From Bacteroidota bacterium (GTDB lineage: Bacteria; Bacteroidota; Bacteroidia; Bacteroidales; UBA1556), in the NCBI GenBank assembly GCA_003648395.1, contig QMPB01000025.1, positions 1-17,124 on the forward strand: a DNA stretch of 17,124 bases, read 5' to 3'. The first letter of the stretch is position 1. The number at the start of each line of letters is the position of its first letter. Positions 16,406-17,124 of this stretch are shown here, piece by piece. The notes beneath the pieces are model-generated. The model had not been told where the DNA came from and did no database searches. It worked only from the letters and a program-made list of their open reading frames with translations. Position numbers and translations under genes: made by a program.

Positions 16406-17124
16406 ATGAAAATTAATAAAAGCTATTTACTATTTAGCATTTTACTATTTGCTTTAACAATCAGCTCCTGCTATAAGGAAGATGATTATAGAATAGAAGA
16501 CTATGACTTAACAATCACAAATTTTGACGATCAATTTGACTTTACAACTTACAAGACTTTCTATTTAAGAGATTCTGTTGGCTTAATAAGCGATTATATT
16601 GAAAAAGGTGATAAAGATTGGAAATCCTTTTATAAGAAAGGTGGCCCATCAGATCAGATTAGAAATAAAGTTAGACAGAATTATCTTAACTTAGGTTACA
16701 CCGAAATAGAAGACTCGTTAAAAAATGCAGATTTTGCAGTAAATATGGTTGTAACACTTAGTGAGCAAACAACTACTTATTACCCTGGTTACTGGTGGGG
16801 TTACCCTGGATATTGGGGAGGTTATTATCCTTACTATTATTGGAAATCAACCAAATATTATGGTGGGTACTATGGTGGGTACTATGGTGGGTATTACCCT
16901 TGGTATGGTGGTGGGTATTCTTATACTTACGAAACAGGAAATCTTATGTTAGAAATGGCAGACGGAGATGCTCTAAGAGCTTGGATTAAGTATATCAAAG
17001 ATACGCCAGACCCTTCTCCAAATGATCCTAATGCCCCTGATTTGAAATTTGTTTGGTCGGCCTTTATGGATGGAGTACAGGACAATTATTCAGACCTTGA
17101 TAGAGTACTTAATGGTGTTGATGA
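16406..17124 (+). CDS. DUF4136 family lipoprotein, 3' end cut by the window
   Basis: The 239 visible codons begin with a lipoprotein signal (1-21, LTISSC lipobox, Cys22), so the mature protein should be lipid-anchored in the envelope. The N-terminal part FDFTTYKTFYLRD (44-56), the helix DQIRNKVRQNYLNLGYTEIED (from 83) and NADFAVNMVVTL (107-118) fit the DUF4136 fold. That fold starts with FDFxxYkTF and has a DADFxV strand. A Tyr/Gly/Trp-rich insertion (about 125-172, with PGYWWGYPGYWGG and YGGYYGGYYGGY) is followed by GNLMLEMADGDALRAWIKY (178-196) and FVWSAFMDG (215-223), the usual end of the domain with its conserved Trp. The family's function is unknown. The gene has no stop within the window because it runs off the edge; the missing part is probably short. 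Two short open frames in other phases over the Gly/Tyr region are artefacts of the repeat. Confidence 0.9.
   Translation, partial: MKINKSYLLFSILLFALTISSCYKEDDYRIEDYDLTITNFDDQFDFTTYKTFYLRDSVGLISDYIEKGDKDWKSFYKKGGPSDQIRNKVRQNYLNLGYTEIEDSLKNADFAVNMVVTLSEQTTTYYPGYWWGYPGYWGGYYPYYYWKSTKYYGGYYGGYYGGYYPWYGGGYSYTYETGNLMLEMADGDALRAWIKYIKDTPDPSPNDPNAPDLKFVWSAFMDGVQDNYSDLDRVLNGVD
16859..16894 (+). repeat. three tandem 12-bp repeats encoding Tyr-Gly-Gly-Tyr
   Basis: TATGGTGGGTAC is repeated three times head to tail; the last copy ends TAT instead of TAC. It encodes YGGY three times (residues 152-163) inside the DUF4136 lipoprotein. The unit length is a multiple of three, so copy-number change by slippage would lengthen or shorten the loop without breaking the frame. 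Confidence 0.85.

Noticed and set aside
16761..16989. Two overlapping plus-strand open frames rich in Gly/Val/Trp
   Set aside because: They are alternate phases of the 12-bp repeat region of the DUF4136 lipoprotein, which has a signal peptide and family motifs in the third phase.

Overview
The window is AT-rich and reads as chromosome of a Bacteroidota bacterium. Several things point that way. There is a very large exported protein ending in a type IX secretion system (T9SS) type A sorting domain, with GEVED and CARDB-like modules. There is also an S46 dipeptidyl-peptidase, a DUF4136 lipoprotein, start codons without Shine-Dalgarno sequences, and promoter -7 boxes of the form TAnnTTTG. I cannot place it below phylum level; the AGPCHAEEVA stretch of GpsA would fit Bacteroidales or a relative.

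Layout. 1-229: intergenic, with two palindromes and a strong terminator for the giant gene. 230-9469 (minus): one uninterrupted gene for a 3079-residue modular surface or secreted protein. 9470-9798: promoter of the giant gene and terminator of the next gene. 9799-12054 (minus): S46 dipeptidyl-peptidase of DPP7 type. 12140-13135 (minus): gpsA, glycerol-3-phosphate dehydrogenase. 13247-13588 (minus): small, very basic putative lipoprotein. 13718-14908 (minus): exported leucine-rich-repeat protein. 14909-15235: divergent intergenic region holding a 189-bp element with imperfect terminal inverted repeats. 15236-16186 (plus): YhcC-type radical SAM protein. 16406-window end (plus): DUF4136 lipoprotein, cut by the window edge.

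How the genes relate. Five of the seven genes encode exported or envelope proteins: the T9SS giant, the DPP7 peptidase, the small lipoprotein, the LRR protein and the DUF4136 lipoprotein. They have separate promoters or sizeable gaps, so this looks like neighbouring single-gene units rather than one operon. gpsA (phospholipid precursor synthesis) and the radical SAM gene are housekeeping-like. No mobile-element gene, tRNA, rRNA or CRISPR array was found. The most notable items are the giant protein, built partly from a tandem duplication of a six-domain block of about 740 residues, and the MITE-like inverted-repeat element between the divergent LRR and radical SAM genes.
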